This document shows, in pieces, positions 24,044 through 33,596 of a stretch of DNA of 64,000 bases. The position numbers and the translations under genes are program-made. The DNA is from Nocardia concava NBRC 100430. Its GTDB lineage: Bacteria; Actinomycetota; Actinomycetes; Mycobacteriales; Mycobacteriaceae. Position 1 is the stretch's first letter, and the number at the start of each line of letters is the position of its first letter. The stretch lies in the NCBI RefSeq assembly GCF_000308815.1, contig NZ_BAFX01000132.1:1-64000 (forward strand). The letters run 5' to 3'. The notes beneath the pieces are model-generated. The model had not been told where the DNA came from. It searched no databases and worked only from the letters and a program-made list of their open reading frames with translations.

Positions 24044-24310
24044 GTGAGAGCAGTCAAGATCGCCTATAAGCCGGTCGGTCTCGTCCTGGGTGCGGTCAGC
24101 GGCCTGCTCGCCGGGGCGGTTTTCAGGCAGACCTGGCGGATGCTCGGCCACGACGAGCACGTGCCGGAGGCCACCGACGAGGATCGGAGCTGGCAGGAGG
24201 TGCTGCTGGCCGCTGTCGTGCAGGGCGCGATCTTCGCCGGAGTCCACGCCGCGGTCGACCGTGCCGGTGCTGTCGCCACCCGACGATTGACCGGTGCCTG
24301 GCCCGGCTGA
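24044..24310 (+). CDS. DUF4235 protein
   Basis: 88 aa from GTG 24044, 4 nt after the DUF3618 stop. DUF4235 pattern: YKPVGLVLGAVSGLLAGAVFRQTWRML, then EDRSWQEVLLAAVVQGAIFAGVHAAVDRAGAVATRRLTG. Two hydrophobic segments; usually found with DUF3618 and holin-like proteins, as here. Function unknown. Confidence 0.88.
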   Translation: MRAVKIAYKPVGLVLGAVSGLLAGAVFRQTWRMLGHDEHVPEATDEDRSWQEVLLAAVVQGAIFAGVHAAVDRAGAVATRRLTGAWPG

Positions 24311-24442
24311 CCCGCGGAACCCTTTGCGCCGAGGAGCGTGCCTCATACCGGTCACGTGCGAGAACTTCGGTGGTTCGGGACTTTCACCGTGCTGGCGCAG
24401 CGGTGCGCTTCGGCGCGTGTCGGCGGTCGCTGTCCGCGGTGG

Positions 24443-25295
24443 TCAGCTCGCCAGCGCCGCAGCCGCGGCGGCCAGCAGCATGCCTCGGTAGGAGGCGCCG
24501 AACAGTACGACGTGTACGAGCAGCGGGTGGAGCTGGTGCAGTGGAACTCGTTGCCGCCAGCCCGGATTCAGCGGTGCGGCTTCCTGGTAGGCGGCGAGGA
24601 TGCGGTCGAGGTGGGGTGCGCCGAAGAGGGCGAGCATGGCGAGGTCGGTTTCGCGGTGGCCGCCGTGGGCGGCGGGGTCGATGAGGAGGGCGCGGTCCTG
24701 GGACCAGAGGATGTTGCCGGACCACAGGTCGCCGTGGATGCGGGAGGGTGGTTCGGGTGGGCCCGCGAGGTCGGTGATGCGGGCTATGACGCGTTCGAGC
24801 AGGCGGATGCCGTCGGGGCCGAGGTCGGGGGCGGCTGCCGAAAGGTATGGGGCCAGGCGGTGTTCGGCGTACCAGGGTGCCCAGTCGCCGGTACGGGGGG
24901 GTGTTGTCGAGGGGCAGGGTGGCGATGTAGCCGTTCCAGGGTGCGCCGTAGGTGTCGGGGGTGGCGGCGTGGAGGGTGGCGAGGTCGTGGCCGAGTTGTT
25001 CGGCGGCTTCGGGTGTGGGCGATTGTGTTGGCTGCCAAGCCAGGACGAGCATGGTGGGGTCGGCGGCGAGGACCGGTGGGACGAGGCTGGAGTGTGCTGC
25101 TGCGAGCCAGCGCAGGCCCGCGGCTTCGGCGGTGAGCGCGGTGGAGGGGGTGCCGTCGTGGAGGGCTTTGACGAATAGTTCGCGGCCGTCGGTGGTTTCG
25201 GCGCGGTGCAGGGTCCAGGCGTGGCTGTGGCCGAGGGGGTGGAGGCGGGCGATGGGTGTGCCGGTGAGGTGGGCGAGGTGCGCGGGCACGTCCAT
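24443..25295 (-). pseudogene. Fructosamine kinase family, frameshifted
   Basis: The product would phosphorylate ketosamines (protein deglycation). The N-terminal part reads MDVPAHLAHLTG... to IATLPLDNTPPY in one frame, while the C-terminal part (TGDWAPWYAEHRLAPYL..., then RIHGDLWSGN and DPAAHGGHRETDLAMLALFG) is in another. The junction falls at a run of seven G on the + strand (24895-24901); removing one base joins the halves as LDNTPRTGDWAPWYAEHRL, which fits the family. So this is a single-base insertion in a homopolymer: either a sequencing error or a real inactivation or slippery site. The HGDLWxGN and DPA...ExD kinase motifs are intact in the second half. Confidence 0.85.
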
Positions 25296-25336
25296 GGGTT
25301 CTCATTGTGCGGGATGAACACCCCTGCGCGGACCGA

Positions 25337-26128
25337 CTAGTCGGGACTGACGGTGATGAGGTCGCGGAGCAGGGCGGCGGTGGCGGGGTCGGCGGGAAAG
25401 AAGGCTTCGACGGCGAGTTCGGCGACGGTGACGTTCATGGGGGTGCCGAAGACGGTGGTGGCGCTGACGAAGGAGAGTTCCTGCCCGTCGTGGCGCAGCC
25501 GCAACGGGACGACGGCCTGGTCGGGTTCGGGCAGGCCGGGTGCTTCCTCGCCGCCGGGGTAGGCGCGCAGTTCTTCCAGCAGCGCAACCAGTTCCGGTGC
25601 GCCGGTCACCTCGATCTGCCGTTGCAGACGTTCGAAGAGGTGGCCGCGCCATTGTGCGAGGTTGATGATCCGGCCGGCGAGTCCGTCGGGGTGCAGGGTC
25701 AGGCGCAGCGAGTTGACGGGTGGTTGCAGCAGGGCGGGGTCGATGCCGGTGAGGAACAGGGCGACCCCGGCGTTGGCGTCGACCATGGTCCAGGTGGCGT
25801 CGATGGCCAGGGCGGGGTGGGGTTCGAGGCCGGTGAGGATTTGGCGCAGGGTGTCGCGGATCGGTTGCATGGCCGGGTTGTCCAGGGCGGGTTCGGCGTA
25901 GACGGGGGCATAGCCGGCGGCGAGGAGCATGCGGTTGCGTTCGCGCAGGGGGATGTCGAGTTCGTCGGACAGGTGCAGCAGCATCTGGCGGCTGGGGGTG
26001 GCGCGGCCGGTTTCGATGAAGCTGAGGTGGCGGGTCGAGGTGTCGGCGCGTCCGGCGAGTTCGAGCTGGCTCAGCCGCCGGGTGGTTCGCCAGTGCCGGA
26101 GCAGATCGCCCGCCGTTTGTGTCGCCAT
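25337..26128 (-). CDS. XRE-family regulator with MmyB-like ligand domain
   Basis: 263 aa. N-terminal HTH (GDLLRHWRTTRRLSQLELAGRADTSTRHLSFIETGRATPSRQMLLHLSDEL, about residues 7-57), then the MmyB/PAS-like sensor domain common in actinobacteria (LAIDATWTMVDANAGVALFL; NSLRLTLHPDGLAGRIINLAQWRGHLFERL). Such regulators usually control an adjacent oxidoreductase; the same-strand NmrA-like gene ends 56 bp upstream. Ligand unknown. Confidence 0.87.
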   Translation of the reverse strand: MATQTAGDLLRHWRTTRRLSQLELAGRADTSTRHLSFIETGRATPSRQMLLHLSDELDIPLRERNRMLLAAGYAPVYAEPALDNPAMQPIRDTLRQILTGLEPHPALAIDATWTMVDANAGVALFLTGIDPALLQPPVNSLRLTLHPDGLAGRIINLAQWRGHLFERLQRQIEVTGAPELVALLEELRAYPGGEEAPGLPEPDQAVVPLRLRHDGQELSFVSATTVFGTPMNVTVAELAVEAFFPADPATAALLRDLITVSPD

Positions 26129-26184
26129 CTCCCGATCGTACGAATGGGTAAGGGTCGCAGGCCATTACCCGGGAGGTAATCGAG

Positions 26185-27054
26185 TCAGTGTGCGGCGGGG
26201 CGGTGGATGGCGAAGTCGGAGAGGGTGATGGGCGGGTGGCCGCCGTATTTCTCGATGGTGGGGGTGACCTGGTAGAGGCCGGTGCCTTCGCCGAGGATTC
26301 GGAAGATCTCCCAGAGTTTGGTCAGATGTTCGGCGGCGTGGGCGGTTCCGTAGAAGTCGAGTGCCCAGCGGTGCCAGGTGTCGGGGTCGGTGTCGTGGTA
26401 GGTGCGGCCGAGGGCGCGGGCGGCGTCGCCGATGGTGAGGACGTCGCCGGTGAGCAGCAGGATCGGGTCCACGTCGAGGGAGGGATCGCTGAGCAGTCCG
26501 GCGGCGACGCGGGCGACGTCGGCGGCGGCGACCAGGGGCAGTTCGGTGGTGGGCGGGCCCATGGGCAGGGACAGGGCGGCTCCGTCGCCGGTGTCGGCGA
26601 TGCGGGCGAGGTTTTCGTGGAAGACGGCCGAGCGCAGGTGGATCGCGCCGATGTCGGCCCAGTCGAGGATCTGTTCGGCGACCCAGTGCTGGCGCATGCG
26701 CGGGGTCAGTGCCTGGGGTCCGGCGGCGAGTTGGGAGACGGCGACGACGCGTTCGAGTTCGGCTTCGCGGGCGGCGACGGCGAACGCGCCGGCGGCGTCG
26801 AGGAGTCCGTCGATGACCGGGTAGGTGAAGTAGGCGCAGCGCACGCCGGACAGGGCGGTGCGCAGGAAGGCGAGATCGCGGATGTCGCCGACGACGACGT
26901 CCGCGCCGAGGGCGCGCAGCACGGTGGCGCGGACGTCGTCGGTGTGGACGAGTGCGCGGACGGGGATGCCGCGCCCGAGTAGTTGTGCGGTGAGGTGCCG
27001 TCCGGAGGATCCGTCGCGCCCCCCGGCGGCACCGGTGACCAGGATCGGCTCCAT
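26185..27054 (-). CDS. NmrA/NAD(P)H-binding atypical SDR
   Basis: 289 aa. Rossmann motif LVTGAAGGRDGSSGRHLTAQLL (about residues 5-26, slightly extended glycine loop), ALGADVVVGDIRD, then VVAVSQLAAG, as in NmrA-like and quinone-reductase-like atypical SDRs, which lack the Tyr-Lys catalytic pair. Stretches such as HLRSAVFHENLARI and LPLVAAADVARVAAGLL match. Probably binds NAD(P)(H); may be a regulator or reductase. It sits in a same-strand run with the XRE gene. Confidence 0.82.
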   Translation of the reverse strand: MEPILVTGAAGGRDGSSGRHLTAQLLGRGIPVRALVHTDDVRATVLRALGADVVVGDIRDLAFLRTALSGVRCAYFTYPVIDGLLDAAGAFAVAAREAELERVVAVSQLAAGPQALTPRMRQHWVAEQILDWADIGAIHLRSAVFHENLARIADTGDGAALSLPMGPPTTELPLVAAADVARVAAGLLSDPSLDVDPILLLTGDVLTIGDAARALGRTYHDTDPDTWHRWALDFYGTAHAAEHLTKLWEIFRILGEGTGLYQVTPTIEKYGGHPPITLSDFAIHRPAAH

Positions 27055-27117
27055 GTCTCAACGGTACGGGTTGTGACCTTGCGGCACAGGCGGTTCGCCC
27101 GCGGTGGCGGGATCTCG

Positions 27118-29064
27118 CTATGAGGCGTCGAGGTTTTCGATCTCCGCGGCCACGGGTACCGCGAGGAAGCTGAGCCGGCTCGGCTGGTGCGGGTCGAGGA
27201 CGACGTGCTGGTCGCGGATGTGGCGGGTGACCGCCGGGGTGAGGAAGTAGCGGGGCCAGCTGGTGCGGGCGATGGCGACGCGCAGGCGGTGGCCGGTGCG
27301 CAGGACGGCTTCGGTGGGGGTGATGTCGATGTCGAGATCATGCGGCACACCGGGATTCACCGGCAGGACGGCCTCGGCGCTGAGGCAGTGTTCGGCGGTG
27401 AGGAGTTCACCGTCGCGGTATCCGCTGGCCTTCTCGTCGAGGGCGCGTCGCGTCGAACGCAGGGCGCCGCGGGCGATAACAGTCGAGGTGCCGTCGGGGG
27501 CGACGTCGCAGACGGTGACGGCCCAGAACGCCTCGGTGCCCGACGCGCTGGCGTGCAGGTGCAGGTTGATCGGTCCCGACAGCAGCAGGTCGTGGTCGAG
27601 GGCGTCGCTGGTGAAGGTGGCCGCGGCGGCCTCGTGGGCGCGGTCGTCGATCGACCAGTCGCGCCCCAGCAGCGTGGGCAGGCCCATCAGGATCCAGGTG
27701 CTGGTCTGGGAGGTGATGGCGGGCCGCTTGCGGGGCAGCCGGATTCGCGCGGCATACCGGTCGGGCGCCGGGTGCAGGGAGCCGTCATGGGCGGCGTGTG
27801 GTGCGGCGCCGCTGGGCTGGCGCGACAGGTACCAGTGGTGCGGGCGTGCGGCCGGATGCGGGTAGTCGGTGCGGCTGACCCAGTCGCCGCCGAGCTGGCG
27901 CACGGTGACCGGTCCGTAGGCGTCGATCCCGTTGTCGATGCCCTTGACCCAGCGGTCGAAGAACGCGCACTGCAACTCGTCGAGGCGTTGCGGGTGATCC
28001 TCGGTGCCGAACCCGGTGCCGGGGCCGACGTGGTAGCTGTCCTCGACCACGAGTTGCGCGGCGCCCGCGGGCAATTGGAGCCGTTGATGCAGTCCGGGTG
28101 TGGAGCGGGCGAACACGTCGTGCCAGCCGGCGTGGATCCAGGTGGCGGCGGTGACCTGCTCGAGGTCGGGGCGGCGGTCGCGGGCGTCGGCGTCGTAGAA
28201 GTGCTGGCGGTGGTGGTCGTCGAGCAGGGCGCCGGTGAGATCGGTGAACCGGGTGAACGGGCTGGCCAGCCGGTCGCGCAGATAGCGCACGGCGGCACCG
28301 GATTTCACCAGTCCGGGTACCGAGGGCAGCCATTTGCCGCCGTTGACCGCGGCCAGCCAGGCGATGTTGAAGGTGGATTGCGCGCCGCCGGTGAGGATGA
28401 GGTCGCGGGTGGGGTCTTCCGAACCGACCAGGGCGAACACGGCTTTCAATCCCTCGGGCCGGTGTCCGGCGGTCTGCAGGGCGGTGATGGCGAGGTAGGA
28501 GATGCCGGTCATGGCGAGATCGCCGTTGCACCAGGGCTGGTGGCGCACCCAGCCGAGGACCTCGAGGTGGTCGCGTTGCTCGCGGGCGGACAGGAGTTGC
28601 AGGCGGCCGGTGGAGGTGCCGGTGCCGCGCACGTCGACGGCGACGTGGACGTAGCCGCGGGCGATGAGGGTTCGGTTGGCGCGCACCGATTCCAGGGCGC
28701 CGCCACCGAGGGCGCGCAGCATCTCCCGGCCGCCCGCGCGGCCGTGCGGGGAGGGCGGGACGAGGCGGTAGACGAGGGGGCCGACGGCGGAGACGGCGTC
28801 GATGAGCGGGTTGGCGCGCGTCATCAGCGTCTTGTTGTACGGGGTGAGGGTGATGACGGCGGGCAGGGGTTCGGTCACCGGGCGCCCGCGCTGGTCGGCG
28901 GGGCGGGTGATGTCGGCGGAGAGAATCGTGCCGTCGCTCAACCGGATTCCGACGCCGCGGCGCAGGTGCACCTTCGGGTGGCGGGCGGGCCCGATGTCGA
29001 AGCGCGCGTTGGGTGGCAGTCCCGGGCGCGCGGGGGCGGGTGTGACATTGTGCGCGTGCGCCAT
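27118..29064 (-). CDS. CocE/NonD family (X-Pro dipeptidyl-peptidase S15-like) hydrolase
   Basis: 648 aa from ATG 29064, supported by AAAGGAG upstream; a longer frame to 29097 is less likely. Serine hydrolase with nucleophile in MTGISYLAITALQ (about residues 185-197), Asp region WIHAGWHDVF, and His in EDSYHVGPGTGFG; the C-terminal jelly-roll domain (LLLSGPINLHLHASASGTEAFWAV to LRVAIARTSWPRYF) is complete. Family members hydrolyse peptides, cocaine-like esters and acyl groups; there is no signal peptide, so this one is probably cytoplasmic. It is divergent from the SDR at 29296. Confidence 0.88.
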   Translation of the reverse strand: MAHAHNVTPAPARPGLPPNARFDIGPARHPKVHLRRGVGIRLSDGTILSADITRPADQRGRPVTEPLPAVITLTPYNKTLMTRANPLIDAVSAVGPLVYRLVPPSPHGRAGGREMLRALGGGALESVRANRTLIARGYVHVAVDVRGTGTSTGRLQLLSAREQRDHLEVLGWVRHQPWCNGDLAMTGISYLAITALQTAGHRPEGLKAVFALVGSEDPTRDLILTGGAQSTFNIAWLAAVNGGKWLPSVPGLVKSGAAVRYLRDRLASPFTRFTDLTGALLDDHHRQHFYDADARDRRPDLEQVTAATWIHAGWHDVFARSTPGLHQRLQLPAGAAQLVVEDSYHVGPGTGFGTEDHPQRLDELQCAFFDRWVKGIDNGIDAYGPVTVRQLGGDWVSRTDYPHPAARPHHWYLSRQPSGAAPHAAHDGSLHPAPDRYAARIRLPRKRPAITSQTSTWILMGLPTLLGRDWSIDDRAHEAAAATFTSDALDHDLLLSGPINLHLHASASGTEAFWAVTVCDVAPDGTSTVIARGALRSTRRALDEKASGYRDGELLTAEHCLSAEAVLPVNPGVPHDLDIDITPTEAVLRTGHRLRVAIARTSWPRYFLTPAVTRHIRDQHVVLDPHQPSRLSFLAVPVAAEIENLDAS

Positions 29065-29295
29065 GTCGGCTCCTTTGCCGAGGCCGCCCGCCACCATGCG
29101 GGCGCGCCTGTCTCAGACGGTACGGGTTCGCCGGTGTGCTGTCACCTGACATCCGGCCCGATTTCACCGATCCGGTTCATGCAGCCGACCAAACGCCACT
29201 CTCGTTGCCCGGCAGTGCCTTTCACGAGATCCGCATCACGATCAAGTGACGCGGTGCCGAGACAGGGCGGCGGGGCTGTGGCAGGCTGGCCTGGC

Positions 29296-30132
29296 ATGAA
29301 GACCATGCTGATCACGGGGGCCACATCGGGGATCGGCCTGGCCGCCGCGCGACAGCTCGCCGCCGACGGACACCATCTCATCCTGGTCGGCCGCAACCCC
29401 GAAAAGCTCACCGCCACAACCGAATCGATCCGCGCCGATACCGGGGCGCAGATCGACGCCCTGGAATGCGACCTGTCCTCCCTCGACGCCGTGCGCGCCC
29501 TGGCCGAGACGGTGCGCAAAGACTACGACCACCTCGATGTGCTGGCCAGCAACGCGGGCGGATTCCACCTGCGCCGCACCGAAACCGGCGACGGCCTGGA
29601 AGCCACCTTCGCCGTCAACCACCTCGCCGGTTTCCTGCTCACCGAACTGCTATTGGATCTGCTGCGCGAGAGCGCCCCCGCCCGCATCCTGTTCACCTCC
29701 TCGGTCATGCACTACGGCAACACCTTCGACTTCGACGATCCCCAGCTGCGCCGCGGCTACAACGGCGCCACCGCCTACGGCCGCGCCAAACTCGCCAATA
29801 TCCTCTACACCCGCGACCTGGCCCAGCGCCTGGCCGGAACCCGCGTCACCGCCAACGCCTTCCACCCCGGCGTGGTCGCCACCGGCATCTGGGACGCCGC
29901 CCCCTGGTTCGCCCGCCCCGCCATGTCCGTGCTCAAGAAGATCTTCATGATCTCCCCCGAGCAGGCCGCCCACACCCTCACCTACCTCGCCACCGACCCC
30001 GACGTCGGCGCCGTCACCGGCTGCTACTTCCAGCACAACCGGGTCAAGGCCCCCTCCCCCGCCGCCCAGGACGACGCCGCCGCCACCCGCCTGCACCGCC
30101 TCTGCGCCGAGCTGGCGGGCCTGCCCGAATAG
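29296..30132 (+). CDS. SDR family oxidoreductase (retinol-dehydrogenase-like)
   Basis: 278 aa from ATG 29296 (MKTMLITGATSGIGLAAARQLA). TGxxxGIG Rossmann motif at about residues 7-14, NAG at about 91-93, catalytic Ser in LFTSSVMHYG and Tyr/Lys in YGRAKLANILY. The overall sequence resembles retinol-dehydrogenase-type SDRs (ANAFHPGVVATGIW; PEQAAHTLTYLATDP), which reduce aldehydes or ketones. The 185 nt downstream (30133-30317) hold no gene or clear hairpin. Confidence 0.9.
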   Translation: MKTMLITGATSGIGLAAARQLAADGHHLILVGRNPEKLTATTESIRADTGAQIDALECDLSSLDAVRALAETVRKDYDHLDVLASNAGGFHLRRTETGDGLEATFAVNHLAGFLLTELLLDLLRESAPARILFTSSVMHYGNTFDFDDPQLRRGYNGATAYGRAKLANILYTRDLAQRLAGTRVTANAFHPGVVATGIWDAAPWFARPAMSVLKKIFMISPEQAAHTLTYLATDPDVGAVTGCYFQHNRVKAPSPAAQDDAAATRLHRLCAELAGLPE

Positions 30133-30317
30133 GGCTGCGGTACAGGGCAGCCATCGGCGACGCGTCCGCCCCGAGCACTACCGACAGTCGTCCGACGCCG
30201 CAGCCGCAGACCGGCGGACGGATGCGGCTCCACCCACCCATGCGGCAGGCCCTCCGCGCGGCGGGAGCTCTGCGTCGTCCGTCCGCATGGCCCCGACATT
30301 GGCCGGGATGGAGGTCG

Positions 30318-30884
30318 TCAGAGGGTGCGGATGACGCGGGCGGGATTGCCTGCGGCGAAGACCTTTTCGGGGAGGTCGCGGGTGACGACGGCGCCCGCGC
30401 CGACCACCGTGTTCGCACCGATCGTGACGCCGGGGCACACGATGACCCCGCCGCCGAGCCACACATTGTCGCCGATGGTGATGGGCGCGGCGGTTTCCCA
30501 GCGTTCGCGGCGCAGCTCGTGGTCTTCCATCGGGTGCAGGGCGGTGAGCAGTTGGGTGCGGGGTCCGATGGAGACGTCGTCGCCGATGGTGACCGGGGCA
30601 CAGTCCATGACGATGGCGTGGTAGTTGAGGAAGCTGTTGCGGCCCAGGCGGATCAGGTTGCCGTAGTCGCATTGGAAGCGCGGCATGATCCACGAGCCTT
30701 CCCCGATCTCGCCGAGCAGCTCCTCGAGAATGCCGCGGCGCACGGCGTCCTCGCCGGCGCGGGTGGCGTTGAATCGGTCGAGTAGCCGCTGGCAGTGCAG
30801 GCGTTCGGCGATCAGTTCCGGATCGTTGTCACGGTAGAGCTCGCCGGCGAGCATGCGGTCCTTGTGTTCTCCCACCCAGCCCAT
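30318..30884 (-). CDS. Maltose/galactoside O-acetyltransferase-type (left-handed beta-helix)
   Basis: 188 aa from ATG 30884. N-terminal mac domain (MLAGELYRDNDPELIAERLHCQRLL, about 11-35), then hexapeptide repeats (RLGRNSFLNYHAIVMD, VTIGDDVSIGP, ITIGDNVWLGGGVIVCPGVTIGANTVVGAGAVVTRDLPEKVFAAGNPARVI). Catalytic His lies in QLLTALHP. Transfers acetyl from acetyl-CoA to a sugar; the real acceptor is unknown. It is divergent from the LLM gene, 54 bp apart. Confidence 0.92.
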   Translation of the reverse strand: MGWVGEHKDRMLAGELYRDNDPELIAERLHCQRLLDRFNATRAGEDAVRRGILEELLGEIGEGSWIMPRFQCDYGNLIRLGRNSFLNYHAIVMDCAPVTIGDDVSIGPRTQLLTALHPMEDHELRRERWETAAPITIGDNVWLGGGVIVCPGVTIGANTVVGAGAVVTRDLPEKVFAAGNPARVIRTL

Positions 30885-30938
30885 CCTGTCGGGGATCACC
30901 GCGCCGCGGACATTCGCGTGTCTGGTATCACCGAAAGG

Positions 30939-31838
30939 GTGAAAATCGGGTTCTCGCTTCCCCAGTACGGTCCGCACGCACGCGAGGCCGCGCGCATCGC
31001 GCACTACGCCAGCACGCTCGAACAGGCCGGGGCCGACAGTCTCTGGGTGGGTGAGCGGCTGATCGCGGCCACCAACCCCAAGGTCGGATACGCGGGTAAG
31101 GACACCATTCCCGCCGTATTCAATTCCGTGCTGGACCCGTTCCTCGTGCTGGGTATCGCGGCCGCGGTGACCGAGCGGGTGACACTGGGCACCAATGTGC
31201 TCATCGCGCCCCTGCACCGGCCCGCACCGCTGGCCCGCGCCCTCACCACGATCGACGTGGTCAGCGGCGGCCGCCTGATCCCCGGTTTCGGGATCGGCTG
31301 GTCGCCCGAGGAGTACGAGGCCGCCGGCGTCCCATTCACCCACCGCGGGGCGCGCCTGGACGAGACTCTCGATGCGCTGGAAGCCATCTGGACCACCGAC
31401 CCCGCCGCCTACCGGGGCCGCTTCGTCACCGTGCCCGAGCATCGCAGCGAGCTCGAGACCGTGCAGCGCCCGCGCCCGCCGATCCATCTGGCAGCGTTCA
31501 GCCCGGCCGGGCTGGCCCGTATCGGCCGCCGCGGTGACGGCTGGCTGCCCGTGGTTCCGGTGCCCGGCCCGCCCGGCTGGGGCAAGCAGCTGCTGTCACT
31601 GCGCGCGGTCATCGACGAGGCCGCCGTCGCCGCGGGCCGCGACCCGCAGGCCATCGACACCATCCTGCGCGTCAACGTGGCCGCGGGCACCGACCTCGCC
31701 CTGGTGGCCGACACCATCGAATCCGTCGCCGCAGACACCGGATTCGACGATTTCTTCATCGACCTGCTCTACGTCACCGACTCCGTCGACGCCATGCTCG
31801 ACACCGCCACGGCCCTGCTGGAACGCCTGCGCCGCTGA
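30939..31838 (+). CDS. LLM-class F420-dependent oxidoreductase
   Basis: 299 aa from GTG 30939 (VKIGFSLPQYG, the classical luciferase-like start). TIM-barrel family with LGTNVLIAPLHRPAPLARALTTIDVVSGGRLIPGFGIGWSPEEYEAAGVPFTHRG, the pattern of the F420-using subgroup. Nothing like a ribosome binding site at the usual distance precedes it, so it may be leaderless. F420 use is inferred from subgroup and host. Substrate unknown. Confidence 0.88.
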   Translation: MKIGFSLPQYGPHAREAARIAHYASTLEQAGADSLWVGERLIAATNPKVGYAGKDTIPAVFNSVLDPFLVLGIAAAVTERVTLGTNVLIAPLHRPAPLARALTTIDVVSGGRLIPGFGIGWSPEEYEAAGVPFTHRGARLDETLDALEAIWTTDPAAYRGRFVTVPEHRSELETVQRPRPPIHLAAFSPAGLARIGRRGDGWLPVVPVPGPPGWGKQLLSLRAVIDEAAVAAGRDPQAIDTILRVNVAAGTDLALVADTIESVAADTGFDDFFIDLLYVTDSVDAMLDTATALLERLRR

Positions 31839-31910
31839 CCAGCCGCCCGGTACGGTCGAATCGGCTATTCCCCACGGATCGGATATTCCTTCCGGAAAGG
31901 GTGGACCCGC

Positions 31911-32270
31911 ATGGCGCAGCCCGACCCCACGACCGTCGACGAATACCTCGCCGCCCAGCCCGCACCCATGCGCGAAGCCCTCGACCGGGTGCGCGCGGCC
32001 ATCCACACCGCGCTCCCGGACTCCACCGAGACCCTGGCCTACAAGATGCCGACCGTCGAGGTGAACGGGAAGGCCGTCGTGTACTTCGCGGGCTGGAAGA
32101 AACACCTGTCGGTGTACCCCGTGCCCGCCGGTGACGCCGCCTTCGAGGCGGCCATCGCGCCCTACCTGGCGGGCAAGGGATCACTGAACTTCCCGCTGAA
32201 GAACCCCATCCCCTACGAACTCATCGCCGAGATCGCGACACGCCTGGCCGCCCAGCGCGCCGGGCACTGA
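31911..32270 (+). CDS. DUF1801 / iron-chaperone-like (YdhG) protein
   Basis: 119 aa from ATG 31911, AAAGGG upstream. DUF1801 signature: TVDEYLAAQPAPMREALDRVRAAIHTALPDSTETLAYKMPTV (about residues 8-49), GWKKHLSVYPVP, GSLNFPLKNPIPYELIAEI. Members related to frataxin-like iron chaperones carry acidic clusters, not prominent here. Function unproven. Confidence 0.88.
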   Translation: MAQPDPTTVDEYLAAQPAPMREALDRVRAAIHTALPDSTETLAYKMPTVEVNGKAVVYFAGWKKHLSVYPVPAGDAAFEAAIAPYLAGKGSLNFPLKNPIPYELIAEIATRLAAQRAGH

Positions 32271-32387
32271 GCCGGCTGGGCGAATCGCCCTACTTGCGGG
32301 CATACTCGATCGCGTTGTGCCGCAGGGCCGTCCGGGTGAGTGCCCGGAGACACCGGTCCGGGGTTGTGTCGAAGGGAGTCCGGACCG

Positions 32388-33596
32388 GTGGGGTTGCGGA
32401 ATCCGGTCGTGCTGGCCGGAGTCGTCGGAGTCGGAGCACCGGTCCTGGCGGCGGGGGTGGTCGCGGCACTCACCATCGATCCCGGCGGCAACGGCCTCGA
32501 CACGGGAGCCCACACCACCGCCCGCGCGCAGAGCTCCGCACCCACGACTCCGAGCGCCACCCCCGCACCGTCACCCGGAAATCTTGTGGTCGAGGTGGAT
32601 CCGGTTGGCTTCCAACCCGATTCGATCAACTTCATCTCCGAGGACGAGGGCTGGGTGCTGGGCCGCACCTATCCGTGCAGCGGCGAACCCTGCCGGGAGC
32701 TGCGCCACACCACCGACGGCGGGCGCACCTGGCAGCAGGAGCCGCTCCCGGCCCCGCTGCGGACCGCCGCTCACAACGACGGCTGGATCAAGTTCGCCGA
32801 CTCCCGCAACGGCTGGATCCGCGCCGGGGGGCTGATGTTCTCCACTCACGACGGTGGAACAACCTGGCATCAGGTCGATCTCGACATCAACGCGGTAATG
32901 GACTGGTGGACGATCTCGTTCTCCGAGGACAGCGCCTACGTCGCCGCCACGCAGCCGGGTGAGAAGGTGGTGCTGTTCTCCAGTCCCCTCGGCAGTGACT
33001 CGTGGAGCGAGACCACCGATCTGCCTGTCGCGATGGGCGGCGGACCCGATCCCTCGGCCGAGGTCAGCGTCGTCGGCAACCGGGCCTGGCTGGTGGTCAC
33101 CAACCGCACCAAGACCGGGGCCCGGCTCGTCAACGGTGCCTGGTCGCCGTGGCAGTTGCCCTGCGGCGGAAACGGACCCGCCGACTGGCACGCCCTCACC
33201 GAGAAGCGGGTCGTGGCATTGTGCGGCCGCCCCGGGCCCGGCACCAACGACACCACGACCACACACCTGATGACCTCCCTCGACGGCGGCGTCAGCTTTA
33301 CCGAGACCGGACAGCTCTCACCCACCCTGTCCGCCACTGCCAACCTGTTTCCCGCCGACCCGACGCATCTGGTCGCCGCGGTCGACGAACATCTCCTGAC
33401 CTCGGCCGATGGCGGCGAAACCTGGACCACCGCCTACACCGCACCCGGCAAGGACTGGGCGGCGCGGTCGGGCGATTTCGTTTCCGCGACAACCGGATTC
33501 GTGATCATCGAGCAGGCCGGACCCAAGCACTCGCCCAGCGTCATGCTCACCACCAAGGACGCGGGCCGCACTTGGACGCCGGTCAGCTTCGGCTGA
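32388..33596 (+). CDS. Secreted or anchored BNR/Asp-box beta-propeller protein
   Basis: 402 aa from GTG 32388, supported by GAAGGGAG 9 nt upstream. The N-terminal hydrophobic segment (VVLAGVVGVGAPVLAAGVVAALTI) is a signal peptide or anchor, then a Thr/Pro/Ala linker. The body has repeated Asp-box motifs: HTTDGGRTWQQ, STHDGGTTWHQ, TSADGGETWTT and TKDAGRTWTP, as in sialidase or photosystem-assembly (YCF48-like) propellers. No sialidase FRIP/RIP-type active-site motif is visible, so enzymatic activity is doubtful. Confidence 0.8.
   Translation: MGLRNPVVLAGVVGVGAPVLAAGVVAALTIDPGGNGLDTGAHTTARAQSSAPTTPSATPAPSPGNLVVEVDPVGFQPDSINFISEDEGWVLGRTYPCSGEPCRELRHTTDGGRTWQQEPLPAPLRTAAHNDGWIKFADSRNGWIRAGGLMFSTHDGGTTWHQVDLDINAVMDWWTISFSEDSAYVAATQPGEKVVLFSSPLGSDSWSETTDLPVAMGGGPDPSAEVSVVGNRAWLVVTNRTKTGARLVNGAWSPWQLPCGGNGPADWHALTEKRVVALCGRPGPGTNDTTTTHLMTSLDGGVSFTETGQLSPTLSATANLFPADPTHLVAAVDEHLLTSADGGETWTTAYTAPGKDWAARSGDFVSATTGFVIIEQAGPKHSPSVMLTTKDAGRTWTPVSFG

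Noticed and set aside
23189..24310. Prophage remnant suggested by the holin name
   Set aside because: The holin-like, DUF3618 and DUF4235 trio is a normal actinobacterial chromosomal operon; no phage structural or lysis genes adjoin it.
27187..29295. Long plus-strand frame leading into the SDR
   Set aside because: The 700 codons upstream of ATG 29296 are antisense to the CocE-type hydrolase; only the part after 29296 is a gene.
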